Assembly: GCA_963693315.1 (NCBI GenBank)
Contig: OY856188.1
Coordinates: 200,894,686-200,958,685 of the forward strand
Reading direction: 5' to 3'
DNA from: Diogma glabrata
Lineage: Eukaryota > Arthropoda > Insecta > Diptera > Cylindrotomidae
DNA: 64,000 nt
Below the pieces are notes generated by a model. It worked only from the letters and a program-made list of their open reading frames with translations, made no database searches and was not told where the DNA came from. This document shows positions 32,336 through 44,930 of the stretch, piece by piece. The position numbers and the translations under genes are program-made. Position 1 is the first letter of the stretch. The number at the start of each line of letters is the position of its first letter.

Positions 32336-35128
32336 AAAAATTTTTTTTTAAAAATCTACCTATTTCTTGCGGACAATTTTAACGATTTTTTATTCAAATT
32401 ATACAAATGAAAGAACTCCGTTGGAAAAAATGCATGAATTTTCCATTTAAAACTTACGATTTACTTTTAAAATTTATAGCTCAAATTTACAGAATTTTTT
32501 TCTAACAAAATATATATCCACAATATTTTTTTCTGATAGAACCAATTTTTTCACTACATTGTGCCCTAATATTATTTCATTAAATTCCAACAGTAGTCAA
32601 ATAATTTAAATTTTGAATAACCAAAATTTCAGAAAGTACTTAAAAATAATTGTTTCACGTTATCGGCACAAAATTCTTAGAGCATTTTTTTTTTTGTTTT
32701 CCCAAACTCCATTTAAATCACGGTTATAGGTGTGTTTACTTAATGACATTTTTTATATTTCTTTCATTCACGCAATAATATTTATTAATGTTAAATGTCA
32801 AAAACAAACAAATCAAACAAAACTAACTACACTAACCCTCACTTATTTTTTTTTCAGTTATTTCAGAAATTTGTTTTGTTTCAAACAATCGAAGTCACTC
32901 ACCAGATGACAATCGCCGGAATTTTGTTATACGTATAACATTTTGAAAAGGTTAAACTGCAAAATCGCAATAATATCAGGTTTAACTTGGTTTGTGTCAC
33001 TAGCCTGTTAATATTATTTGAATTCAAAATATTTCACACATTCGTTTTGTTATCAAAAAATGTTTTCTTAATCTTTATATTTTGTACCATTAAACTTTTA
33101 AAGCTCAATAAACAGTGCGAAGGACAAAATTTATAATTGAAGACTTTTTTGTCTCATATTTTTGTCTTGAAGCTAACGTGCAACATTAAATAAGTTTCTA
33201 TGATTTTATTCAAGTTTAAATTTCAAGTTTAATATTTACTATATTTTTGGCTTTTTTTTTCTAAAAGTTTTGATAGTTTTGTTATCTCAAATTATTATAC
33301 GAATTCAAGAAAAGATAAAACTAAAATTATTTTGGCTTGTTTTTTATAACGATTATGACTTATTTTTGCTTTTATTTTCTGTTATGGGTCAAATGAGGTG
33401 ATATGTCTGAAATTAGCACATATAAACACTAAAATCGAGTTTGGTGATTGGTAGAACTGGTTGTAAATATATTCGTTTAAGAGTGTATTGGACAAAATGA
33501 TAACATCATTGTTTTAAGAGATATTTATAGTAAGGCATTAAAATAAATTCAGATTGTATAATAATTTAAGTTATTGAATAGAATTATAATAAGTGGTAAT
33601 AATCATAGTTCGGATAGTGCAAACAACCAACCTATAAGATTTAACGATGACATAAAACAGTGGAACTCCTTGTTCAAAATTAGAATGATTTTCCATTCTG
33701 CCAGAAAAGTCACAGAATCTCCAGTTTTTGTGTTTGTTCCATAACAAATTTGTGTTTGACTAATTGTTTTCTCATTTTGTTTTTTTTAATAATATAAATC
33801 GTAAGCCTTGTACCATCAACAAATTTTTTTCTATATATAAATTATTAATGAAGTTAGAAGTATATGGCAATATAAGAAAAATTGCTAAGAAATGAAAAGA
33901 ATATGCTTTAAACGTACATCATATGCCATGTACGTTGTGGGTTGAATAATTTTCTTGTTTGTTTCTTTCATTCAATATCTTTGAAATAAAATTTGAAATC
34001 TAAACAACATTACATGACCATTTCTTTGTAAAATTAACTTATTATTCTTAAAATTTTGTAGAAAGTCAAGAATATATAATTTCCTTTCATTTGCTTTCCA
34101 ATTACTACAGCAACCGAAAATGTTTTAATTAAATTAAATGAATGAATGACTTATAAAAGATTTTTTCCTTTAAACTTTTATTGCGTATTTTGCTTGTGAA
34201 ATTTTTGTCGAGCAGAGAAAAAGAAGAATTCTTAAATAAATATTGAATTTTAAATTAAAATGTTTTCGATTCCATACGCTTGTGTTTTGTATATTATTTC
34301 GTTATTCATTACAATACATTTCAAAAGCTTTAACGTATACATCCAATACGGAAATATTGTATTACGATAAATAGTAATTTACATGATTCCGGTCTATAGT
34401 TATATTGTAACCATAAAAACCACTTTACTACACAATCTTATAAATGTTTTATTATGGGTACAGAACGACCATTGAGTTTTAAGATACATGTATTCATATC
34501 CGACCTACTGTCAAAAAATTACTTTATTTTTAGATTTTTTTTCATCTAAAAATGATAATTCGTATTATTGCTCAATCCAAAAATATTTCACATATATTTC
34601 AATATAAATGAAGGCAATTTAAAATATTTCCGCCTATATTCGTGTATCAAATATCCTATTATTATTCCCAAACAAAATTATACAAAAATATATCCCTTAT
34701 CGTCTTATATCATCCTAAAGTTAACCACAAAATAAAAATAAAATTATTAGATTATTTTAACAAGAAAGATATTGATGAAATTGGTGTTGATAAAAAAAAA
34801 GACTGACCTTTACCAGAGATAAAATCTAACAACACTAATAACAAAAATAAAAAAACACTTGTCACATAAATTAGTTAAATTTACTGGGCATCATAAAGGT
34901 TAATGGGACCTATGGTAGTACTTTTGCTTAATATTGGTATAAAATATTTCTAGAGGAATAGAACGATGAACAATGGAAATTGGTAATTTTGAAAAATAGT
35001 AATTTGTGTTACAAATCTAAAAAGTAGTGCATTTTGCCTGTGGAGTATTTGAGAGTGATTGTTGCTTGGGATAAAAATAAATGTTATGTGGTTTAAAAAG
35101 CGCAAAAATGAACCACGCTTATTGAATA
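32336..35128. other. 2.8 kb of unassigned AT-rich DNA
   Basis: No recognised gene or transposon. One short block on the minus strand (about 32,904-32,957) lies between an acceptor-like TTTTGCAG and a consensus donor GTGAGT, and is open in one frame, but it is only 54 bases long and I cannot assign it. Other short frames are AT-driven. Confidence 0.4.
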
Positions 35129-35935
35129 GTTAATTCAATGAATTATTTGTGATACTACATCGCTCCGATGGAAGTTATCTCATCATGAATAATAAGACTG
35201 AATCTAACAAAATATGTTATGCAATTTATGAAATTTTTTTGCTATCCACAAAATAGTCGATCGATCTAGTTTCGAACCGATAAGAACTTTTTATTACACT
35301 TTAAAAAAAAGTATATCATTCTCATCAGGGCTAGCCGACTAGATACACTACCAAAAAAATTTAACGCTATATAAACCAAAATTGGTCTACTATTCTAGCG
35401 AGGAATAAGAAAACAAAAAACTTTCATAAACATATATTTATTCGATTCAGGTTTATTCAATTTATTTCTCTAGTTGATCACTATTGTTGTTATACTCTAA
35501 CCAAGTTAGAATTGGATAACAAGCTTGTATCGGCGAGAAGAAGATGACCATCTTTACTTGTGTCTATAGACACATTATCTACAATTAATTCAATGAATTA
35601 TTTGTGATATTACATCACTCCGATGGAAGTTATCCCATCATGAATAATAAGACTGAATCTAACAAAATATGGCGTGCAATTTATGAAATTTTTTTGCTAT
35701 CCACAAAATAGTCGATCGATCTAGTTTCGAACCGATAAGAACTTTTTAATACACTTTAAAAAAAATATTTCATTAAATTTTTTGGCAGTGTATCTAGTCG
35801 GCTAGCCTGATGAGAATGATATACTTTTTTTAAAGTGTAATAAAAAGTTCTTATCGGGTCGAAACTAGATCGATCGACAATTTTGTGGATAGCAAAAAAA
35901 TTTAATATATTGTACACCATATTTTGTTAGATTCA
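35129..35935. repeat. Repeat present in direct (two) and inverted (one) copies
   Basis: Copy A (35,129-35,364) and copy B (35,586-35,764) are direct and share TTCAATGAATTATTTGTGAT, ATGGAAGTTATC, ATAATAAGACTGAATCTAAC and GTCGATCGATCTAGTTTCGA. Copy C (35,765-35,935) is the reverse complement and forms a near-perfect hairpin with B (GATCGATCGAC, GTATCTAGTCGGCTAGCC). No coding content. It is probably a foldback with one extra arm; the spacer 35,365-35,585 is unassigned. Confidence 0.85.
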
Positions 35936-36319
35936 GTTTTCTTATTTAATAGCATTATGAAAAATCTCAAGACAAAAATTTCCATACTTTTTTAATACTT
36001 CCATACTCCTCATTCCTAACATGAGTTAGCTGCGTTGCAAGTGGGGAGCCGATCCATCTACTCAAAATCAAAAAATTTACTCTTCCATAAAAGCACGGTA
36101 ATGAAAATTCTGTCTTTATATAATTATGGTTATCGCACTTAATAGAACCCTGAGATGTTAATTCAATTTAATTTATCGCATCAACTGCTAGCTGGTGAAT
36201 TAAAATTCGTATGATCATATTTTGTCATAAATATCTCGACAAATAACTCACAGCTTTTCATTTATTTGTTCCTTGAACGATGGCAATAATCAATAATAAG
36301 ACACCGTTTCAGAAAAGTA

Positions 36320-36435
36320 TTATATATTTCTTTTTAATAAAAAGTGTCACAATAACACATAAAACCTTTAAAGACCGAGATCCCACAACAACATGCGTTC
36401 TAAGGTGTTGATGGACACAAACTTTTTTTATTATA
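36320..36435 (-). pseudogene. LINE 3' tail fragment (CR1/L2/Jockey type)
   Basis: The minus strand reads KKVCVHQHLRTHVVVGSRSL followed by a T/A-rich tail (CACTTTTTATTAAAAAG). The same C-terminal words occur in the LINE fragments at 48.2 kb (KKSVNLHLRTPVVVG) and 51.8 kb (KKCVHQHLKT), so this is the last ~35 codons and tail of a third, heavily 5'-truncated member. Confidence 0.7.
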
Positions 36436-38659
36436 TTGTTTGTTAAAGAATGAATATCTAAACAATAAAGTCTATCATAGATAAAACATGACATAGGCCA
36501 ATATTTTGTTAGGGAAAATAAAATAAAATAAAAGGGTAAAAAGCGGATGTTTTATAAATTTGCAGGAACAAAACTAAAATGGGGTTGCCAAAAATCCAGC
36601 TAGTGGCATATTTCTCGATCACGCCACGCACTATTTTTCTCGATGAGTAAAGCCCAAATACAGAGATATAACCAATAATGATTTAGATAATCTTCTGAGT
36701 TTGATTTATAATACCAGTATTCGTTATTGTTAATAATTTATTATAATATTGAAATATATAAATTTTATTATAATTACACGGTGAAAAGAGTTTACTTAAA
36801 ATATAATTATAATCCAAACTTTTGAATTAATTAATTTAACATGTCGCGAAAGCTCGATATATGAAGGCTCGTTTCTTTGAGCAAGCTATAGAGTGCCATC
36901 ATTAAGGAATATTCCACAGTTAAAATTGAGGATGCTATACCATTGACAGATTACAGATCATCCACCAGCACCCCTCAGATATCACCTAGGATAGTGATAT
37001 CCTACTCGTATGTCAATAGCAGATACTGGAGTACGCGAGCTGTCACACCCGTAAATCAATAATAAAAAAATTACAAATCAATTAAAACTGATCCTTTATA
37101 CATTCAGGAAAAAGAAATCTAATCGAATTTAAAATTTATACAAAATAAAATGCCCGGCTGACAATGAAGCTGTAAAGTGATATTTATTCAGATTGTTATA
37201 AATATCCAGAAAAACCCGTGAACAATACCGATGTAACTATTATACTGGATAAATTCTGAATAAATGGTGTAAAGCCGAAATTAAGCATATATTCTGGCCG
37301 AGAAATATGTGGCGGAGAAATCTGTCTCTTTAGACAAACAGGATATTTTATTTTTTTGGGAACGGTATAGTCACCAATTAATGATTTCCCTTACAACAAT
37401 TCAATTAGGCCAATGACATCCTACTTATAATTTTTAGTTAGCACAAATAGTTGTCCAACAAAAAATAAATAACTATGAATTATTGAGACGACAATCCTTT
37501 TCTAATTACTCTCGTTCCGCCAAAATATATTTTATTCAAATCTAAAACTAATTTGTAATATTGGACGAAATCCAAAGATAACTTAATTAGTTTTAATTTT
37601 AACTATTAATTTTTTATCAAACCAATAAATCAGATGTTTCGCTTCAATAATTTAAGATGAAAAGAAAATTTTAAACAAAAAATAATGGTTTTAAGTTCAA
37701 ATTTATTTGTGTGTTTTAATTAAATTTAATTAGATGATAATTAAAATTAATTAAACCCAAACAATAAACAAAATTGTCAACATATTTGTTAGATACGAAT
37801 ACTATTTTTCAATTTATTGTTTACGTACCAAAAACAGGGGCTGTGTTTGCATGTTTTGTTGTTACCTAAGTAGATTTAATTAACACACACACACATAAAT
37901 TTGAACTGAAACTTAATTTTTTAACTACGAACATTTTCTTTTCATCTTAAATTGTTTATGGGAATTAAAAAAATTAAAAACCTATTATTCAAACATTTGG
38001 TGATTGTTTTATTCCTTTAAATTAACTGGATACGTATTTTGTTTAGTGTATTTTGATTAAGCATAATGACAGGCGGTGGTGATCCACCGAGGCGTTCAGA
38101 GTGTTCTTTAAACTATCCAAGACCATAAGAAAATAAATTATGTTTTATAAATTATATTGTTATAACAGGAGTATAATAACATCTAAAATCGGTTGGGTCT
38201 AACCAAGGAGTAATACCACAACAATTGTAGTATTATTATGTTAAGAGAAAATTTCTAGGTAAGGAGTGGAAACAATCGAGGTGCTGATAATTTAAGTGTT
38301 AAAATCATATGTGATCTAATAGTAATAATAGGTAACATACACAGAAGAATAGGAAATAAAATTTATCGATCAGGTTCATTTGCCCTTTTTTTAAACCTTT
38401 TTGGATTGGCTCTATTTGACCAAATTTTATCAAAGTAACTTCGTATGTTCTCTGTAATAATAATTGAGATCTGGCAATCGAGATAACCGTAAAAGGTTGT
38501 TTAATAGACTCCAGAAACTAATCAGTTGCTTTGCATATTTATTAGTGTTTGCAATTCAGATAAAATCCAGGAACGATAATAATATTATAATCAATCCACT
38601 TGCTTCGAATTTTTTTTTTAAATTATTTCAAATTTTCGAATCAATTTTAGCTTTATTTT
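36436..38659. other. 2.2 kb of unassigned DNA
   Basis: Mostly AT-rich without supported genes. Two short G+C-richer islands exist: 36,845-37,060, and 38,068-38,125, the latter including the palindromic GGTGGTGATCCACC. Frames through both islands are short and unrecognised. A (CA) run lies at 37,884-37,894. Confidence 0.4.
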
Positions 38660-40576
38660 TATTTGAATTTTATCAATAGAAATTCCCTTAAATGTAATGA
38701 CATCGTTAAAATAAAATAAAAATAAATAAATAAAAATCGTTGAGTTTGACCAATCACATTTCCATTGCACTGCTGCTTAAAAATAATTTAATGAGTAGAA
38801 TTGAAAAATTTTACGCAAAAATTTCAATGAAGAGTGCTATTTAATAAGAAAATTTTTTGCTTAATTTGTATTTTAATTTAACTCAATGAAATTCTCTAAA
38901 ATGTAATGAAATCATTCGATTTGACCAATCACATTTGAATTATGCTAATAACAAATTATTATTCGTCTGGCCTACTGCAATATCAGTTAATTATCAAATA
39001 TTTATGAAACAATTAACTGATATCGCAGGAGCCCAAACGTATAATTCATAAAAACTATATAAAGAAATGAAAAATGGCTAAAAATTTCCTAAATGAATTC
39101 CTCTCGTTCGGTGATAAATTCTCATAATTTTTTGAAACATTCCTCAAGCAAGTGGTATTGATAATAGCCCTCAAGCTACGGCCTCGTGATATTATCAATC
39201 TACTTCCTTTCGAAATTTTGGCAAAAAATTATTTCGAATTATCACCGCCCTTGGGAAATTACTACTGATTTTTGTTTTGCTTTTTTTATTTGCATTTAAC
39301 CCAATGCAATTTTCTCAAATATAATGGCATCATGGAAGTTCACAAATAACATTTCAATTACGCTAATAGTAGGACAATTATCACGAATGAGGCCATTATT
39401 ACGAGCCTATAGAGCAATTATCACGAACTTTTATTTTTTAATGAATTAATGGAACTATAAATTAATAAATGTTTCAGGCCTTAGGCTATTACTAAACTAC
39501 ATGCTTATGCTTTAGAGCAATTATCACGAATATTTAATTTTTTTGTACAGAAATATGAATTAAGTGAATTATAAATTGAAAAATTGAAATTGAATTGAAA
39601 AATTGCGAAATTGAAAAATAAATGTCTTAAAATTTTTTGTTAAAATATAATTGTTTCAATTATTTAGTTAAGTTGGCAATAGATTTTCTAAACAAATTTT
39701 CCTCGTTCGGTGATAAAAAGACGGTGATGAACTATCACCGCCCTTGGGAAATTACAACTGATTTTTTGCCTTAGTTTTATTTTAATTCAAACCAATGAAA
39801 TTCTCTAAAAGGTAATGACATCATTCAATTTCACCAATATCATTTGAATTATACTAATAACAATTATTTATGCGTCTGGCCTACTGGGATATTAAAAATT
39901 ATCAGTCTAATTTTGAAATAATTAACTAATATCACAGTAGGCCAACGTATATTCCATAAAAAATATATAAATAAATAAAAATGGCAAAAGATTTTCTAAA
40001 CGAATTCCACTCGTTCGCTGATAAATTCTCATAATTTTTTGAAAAATGCCTCAAGTAAGTGGTATTGATAAAAGCCAATTGGGCATTTGGCAAAAATTAT
40101 TTCGAATTACTGGAAACTGTCCTCCGGAAATTACTACTGAAAATTTGTTGCTTTATTTTTATTTCAATTTAACCCAATAAAATTCTATAATGATCAACCT
40201 CGTGCTTTTATCAATATTCTTGCTTTCGAAATGTTTGACAAAAAATTATTTCGAATTATCACCGCCCTTGGGAAATTACAACTGATAATTGCCCTAGAAC
40301 AATTATAACGAATATTTTATTTTTAATAAAATATGAATTAATAGAATTATTAATTAATAAATGTATAAACTTTTTAGTTAAAAGATAATTGTTTCTTTTA
40401 TTTAGTTATGTTAAAAAACGAATTTATATCTACCGGTGATAAGTTCTCAAAATTTTTGGGCATTTTGCAAAAAATTATTTCAAATTACTGGAAACCGTCC
40501 TCCGGGAATTACTACTAAAAATTTTTTGCTTTATTTTTATTTGAATTTAACCCAATAAAATTCTATAATGATCAAC
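38660..40576 (+). repeat. Diverged ~500-bp repeat array, left part
   Basis: Modules recur: TTATCACCGCCCTTGGGAAATTA at about 39,240, 39,738 and 40,255; ACCCAATGAAATTCTCTAAA-like words at about 38,880, 39,300, 39,790, 40,170 and 40,548; GCAAGTGGTATTGATA at about 39,149 and 40,058. Spacing near 500 bases suggests a satellite or clustered MITEs. Pairs such as TCAGTTAATTATCAAATATT and its reverse complement around 39,000 show internal palindromes. The array resumes at 44,160 beyond a LINE. No gene inside. Confidence 0.75.
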
Positions 40577-41145
40577 CGGAGTCAGACGAAGAAGATTGTC
40601 TCCTAAATTTTAAAGAAAAAAAAATATTCGAAAATAGAAAAATAAGTGTGTGTTACTGTTTGTGTTAGTGTTTATGAAAATAAAAGTGTTGAAGAACGGA
40701 GGCGTACAATTATATAATTGGTGAGATTGTTCTTTATTAAAAAATTATTTGGTATTTTATATTTACTGTTACCAGGCGGTAGGCAGGTAAAATTTTGCCT
40801 TTTATTGCTTTGATGTAATAAATTTATTTATTATTTTAAAGCATACATTTGTTTTGTATTGCTTGGTAACAAGAAATGTAAAATTTCGTTTTAGTTGTTA
40901 GTAGGAATTTCGAATTTAACCCTTTATTTGTACTCTTCAATTTTGTTAGTGTCTTTGTGTCCCCAATTTTTTTGCTTTTCCCTTATCGTTCAACTGTTGC
41001 ATGAAATCTGCTATCGTGTTTTTGTGACAGAGATACCCAGTTTCTTTTGCACTGTGTAGTGTTGAAATTTAGGCCTGGCTGAATTTCAGTATAAATACCT
41101 GCAATGTCAAAGGGCAAGTCTTTGTCTCAATAAAATGGCAGTAGA

Positions 41146-42452
41146 GTGAACCAACAGCTTAGCATTGACTTCACCAACATAAGAGGTCTCAATTCGAATC
41201 TAAACGTGGTTCATCACTACATCGAAAAAAATAAACCTGACATATTGTTTCTTACCGAAACAATTGTTAGTAGCAAAGCATCGAAATTGGATCTCGATAA
41301 ATACCGGATAACTAGTTACGAATTGCAACATTCCTTTTATAACAAGCATGGTGTCTCATGTATGATGTACATTCACGTTCAAGTATGAGAATTAAGGCCT
41401 ACGAGTTGAACTCTAAGCACCAAAACTCTATAGCACTGAAGGTCTCAGGTGTTGATGAAACTATGTTTATAATAGGATTATATAGATCCCCAAATGCCCC
41501 CCCCCCACCAGGATGTCCCTTTTTCGATTAAATATCGGATAATCTAGACAAGATTACCACGTACTACCCCAAAGCAAGACTGGTCATTCTTGGAGACTTT
41601 AATATTCATAATAAAGAATGGTTTAAGTATTCATCGCGCACTGATGACGTAGGAAGACAAGCCGAACTGATACTCACAGACGGTTTGACGCAAATGATAG
41701 AGTGTCCCACTAGAATCTCAGACAAATCACATCATAACAATAATTTGCTGGATCTGTTTTTGACAAACGAGCCAGATACTACGAAGACAAAAGTTGAACA
41801 ACCCCTCGGAACATCGGACCATTTACTAATATCAGCAATAGTGCAATTTACATCACCGACACAAATTAAAGCAAATCCTCGTCGCGTTTGGAACTATAAA
41901 CGGGCTGACTGGGAGAGACTGAGAAACTTTTATGATAAAACATCTTGGAAAACTATTTGTTGTGTTGATCAAGATCCTAGAACATCGGCAATAAGAATTT
42001 CTGAAATCATAAAAGACGGAATGCGGCGGTTTATTCCAAATCGATTAATTACTCCTAAAACTGAGCCTTGGTTCACGCAGGATGTTGATGATGCAGTGAG
42101 GAATAAACACAAAGCATTTAAGACGTATAACGCTAATAAAACACTTGAAACCCATAGCGCCTATAAGAAAGCCAGATATATTAGTAATTTCAAAATAGAC
42201 TTGGACAAAGATGCGTTTATCCAGAAGAAAGCAAAGAAATTCGCCGAGCACTCATCTGGCTCACGTAGTTTTTTTCAGGCAGTTAAATCAGTCCAGAGCA
42301 ATTTTGCTCGATCCTCTATTCCAACCTTAGTTCTGAATGACATTCCCGTGAGCGACTCGAAAGAGAAGGCGGATCTTTTGGGTCGTATTTTCGCAGAAAA
42401 CTCAAACATAGTTGAATCCCCCATTCTCCTACACTCATTTCCCCAGTTATAA
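41146..42452 (+). pseudogene. LINE ORF2 part 1: apurinic-type endonuclease and linker
   Basis: The endonuclease nicks target DNA to prime reverse transcription. The N-terminal frame reads QQLSIDFTNIRGLNSNLNVV and ILFLTETIVSS (catalytic Asn and Glu region). A frameshift near 41,390 moves reading to MFIIGLYRSPNAPPPP and, after a stop near 41,529, to ARLVILGDFNIHNKEW (Asp/Asn motif). The long frame 41,685-42,452 then contains NLLDLFLTN and LGTSDHLLISA, the closing Ser-Asp-His motif, followed by the linker to the RT. Signature residues survive but two breaks interrupt the domain. The chosen start is where homology begins; the true initiator is uncertain. Confidence 0.85.
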
Positions 42453-42457
42453 CGAAA

Positions 42458-43459
42458 ATGAAAACAATTATTTTTTGTTGCAATATTGTACGGAAAATGC
42501 TTCTTTCTATCAATATCAACAAATCTGCTGAACCCGACGGTATTCCACCTCTCATTCTTAAAAACTTTGCTAGGCAACTAGCTCCAATTTTAACAAAAAT
42601 ATTCTATTTATCTTATAAAACCGGAATATTTCCTGATTCTTGGAAGCTGGCCAGCGTTCAATCCATATCATAGAAAGGCAGTAAGATAGACCCTAACAAT
42701 TATAGATCAATTGCAATTCTGTCGGTTTTAGCTAAAATATTTGAAAAATATGTTAACTACAATTTAATAGATTATTTGGAAATGTCGCAAATTATTGATG
42801 ATAAACAGAATGGTTCTCCTAGAAGTCATACAACAGGTGATCTGTTAGCCTACGTATCCCATCTCTGGAACAAATCGCTGGAAAACCATGGTGAAACATT
42901 CAGTATTTCACTTGACATTTCTAAAGCATTTGATAAAGTGTGGCATAAAAATCTCCTAGCTAAATTAAAATCTTATGGCATAGACCATCTTACTGTCCCA
43001 TGGATTCATAGTTTTCTTACAGGTCACCAATTTCATGTTAATTTAGATGGTATCACATCCAATATTTTCACAACCAATGCTGGGGTTCCCCAAGGTTCGG
43101 CACTCTCACCAACCTTGTTTCTTCTATACATTAATGATTAACTTATTTCCACAGTGCACCCAATACATAGTTTTGCTGATAACAGCACATTGCCTACATC
43201 ACATGTATCTCCCAAATTTCGATCTCATACTGCAGTTACCACTGATAGAGAGCTGCTAATTGATTCTATCAACAAAGATCTGGATCGTATAATGAAATGG
43301 GGTGATCGTAATCTTGTTTCGTTTAATCCAACCAAAACCAAATTATGCCGTCTTTCACGAATAGAGCGACATAAAAGTTTCCCTATTAAAATAAACATGA
43401 GGAATTGCGTGAGGTTGAATCAGTTGGACTTCTTGGAGTGGATATTCAAAATAACCTGA
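42458..43459 (+). pseudogene. LINE ORF2 part 2: reverse transcriptase
   Basis: After a frameshift near 42,450 one frame carries KSAEPDGIPPLILKNFARQL, PDSWKLASVQSIS, a stop at 42,671, DPNNYRSIAILSVLAKIFEK, then QNGSPRSHTTGDLLAYVSHL, FSISLDISKAFDKVWHKNLL (first catalytic Asp) and AGVPQGSALSPTLFLLYIND. A stop at 43,139 follows. Next comes HSFADNSTLPTSH, where the family has FADDSTL: the second catalytic Asp is now Asn. The thumb motif WGDRNLVSFNPTKTKLCRLS precedes another frameshift near 43,400. Two stops, two shifts and the loss of a catalytic residue make activity impossible. Confidence 0.88.
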
Positions 43460-44019
43460 AATGGAATAAACATGTGTTCAACCTCGCTAAATCTGCAATG
43501 CAAAAATTAGGATTCTTGAGTCGATGTAAAAAGTATTTCAATCCCGAGCAAACTTTGCTAATCTTCAAGTCCTTTATTCGTCCATGTATGGAGTACTGCT
43601 GTCATGTTTGGGGAGGTGCTTGTCAGTCAGCAATAAAATGTCTAGACTCTGTACAGAGAAAAGCAATACGGTTGATTAATAATACCAAACTAACGGATCA
43701 GCTTGATTCACTCCAGCACAGAAGAAATGTGGCTGAATTGCCAATCTACTATAAATATAACTTTAGCAAATTCTCCTCTAAGGAAATTCAAAATATTCTT
43801 CCACCGTGTGCGCAGTATAATCGACAAATAAGAGCTGCCGAGTTATCCCATCCATTTATTGTACAAATACCTCGTTGTAGAACTGTGTCCTTCCAGAATG
43901 ACTATTTTATTAGAGTGGCCAAATTGTGGAACTCAATGCCCTCCTCTGTATTTCCCGATGAATTTTCCCCTCAGGCATTTAAAAAAAATGTCCAAAGTCA
44001 TTTAAAACAATTAGTATAG
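43405..44019 (+). pseudogene. LINE ORF2 part 3: C-terminal region
   Basis: This open frame of 204 codons continues from the thumb (VESVGLLGVDIQNNLKWNKH) to the conserved FKSFIRPCMEYCCHVWGGA and LDSVQRKAIRLINN, ending ...FKKNVQSHLKQLV, then a stop and a pyrimidine-rich 3' UTR. It is the least damaged part of the element. The same C-terminal domain, from a related but different family, is present at 47.8 and 51.4 kb. The function of this region in non-RNase-H LINEs is not well defined; RNA binding is a usual suggestion. Confidence 0.88.
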
Positions 44020-44160
44020 TTATCCCTATATCCCCATTCCTTCCATTTTCCTCATCTCCTTCCTTCATAGTTGACATTGTATCTTCGGATATTCAAAGAG
44101 TCTAAATAATGAATATTTCATATTTAATGTGCTAAACATGTCTAACTAATTAATTAAAAA

Positions 44161-44930
44161 AAATAAAATGTAATGACATCATTCAATTTGACCAATCACA
44201 TTTTAACTATTCTAATGATAGGGAGATTTTACGAAAATTTATTGTTTTTACAGAAATTTAATTAATAGAATTATAAATTAATAAAAGTCTTCAAATAATA
44301 TTTCTTGACTAATCCAATTTTATTTTCCTGCAAAATAATTTTCATACGAAGACATATTCTATCTGCCATTTACAAAATTTTTTGGTTGTTTGTTTATTTT
44401 CAACTTTCGATCATATCAATTTTGTTTAACGCCTCGATTAAGATAAAGATAAAGATTTACAGAAGGGCAGAATAAATAAAAACAATTTACGTAAGAAACC
44501 AAAAAAAAAATGACAAAAAATTTACTAAACGTATTCCACTCGAAACTGTGATAAATTCTCATAATTTTTTGGAAAATCCCTCAAACAAGTGGTATTGATA
44601 ATGGACTTGCTTTCGAAATTTTCGGCAAAAAATTATTTCGAATTATCACCGCCCTTGGGAAATTACTACTGAAAATTTTTTGCGTTAGTTTTATTTTAAT
44701 TTAAGCCAATGAAATTCTCTAAAATGTAATGACATCATTCAATTTCACCAATAACATTTGAATTATACTAATAACAAATATTTATACGTCTTGCCTACTG
44801 GGCCTACGGCCTCGTGCTTTTATCAATATACTTGCTTTCGAAATTTATGGCAAAAAATTATTTCGAATTATCACCGCCCTTGGGAAAATACAACTGATAA
44901 TTAATTTAAAATATAGTAATACAGTAACCG
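44161..44930 (+). repeat. Diverged ~500-bp repeat array, right part
   Basis: The array resumes with AAAATGTAATGACATCATTCAA and shows TTATCACCGCCCTTGGGAAA at about 44,643 and 44,872, plus GCAAAAAATTATTTCGAATT and GGCCTACGGCCTCGTGCTTT. It is continuous in character with 38.7-40.6 kb, which supports insertion of the LINE into a pre-existing array. Confidence 0.75.

Larger units (their letters stand above)
40577..44160 (+). mobile_element. CR1/L2/Jockey-type LINE inserted into the repeat array
   Basis: Repeat-array sequence breaks off near 40,576 and resumes near 44,160 after an A-rich tail (TTAATTAAAAAAAATAAAA). Between lie about 570 bases of 5' UTR or decayed ORF1 and an ORF2 carrying endonuclease and reverse transcriptase without RNase H. 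An ORF1 is not recognisable. The element is close to full length but has several disabling mutations. An exact target duplication was not resolved because both sides are repetitive. Confidence 0.85.
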
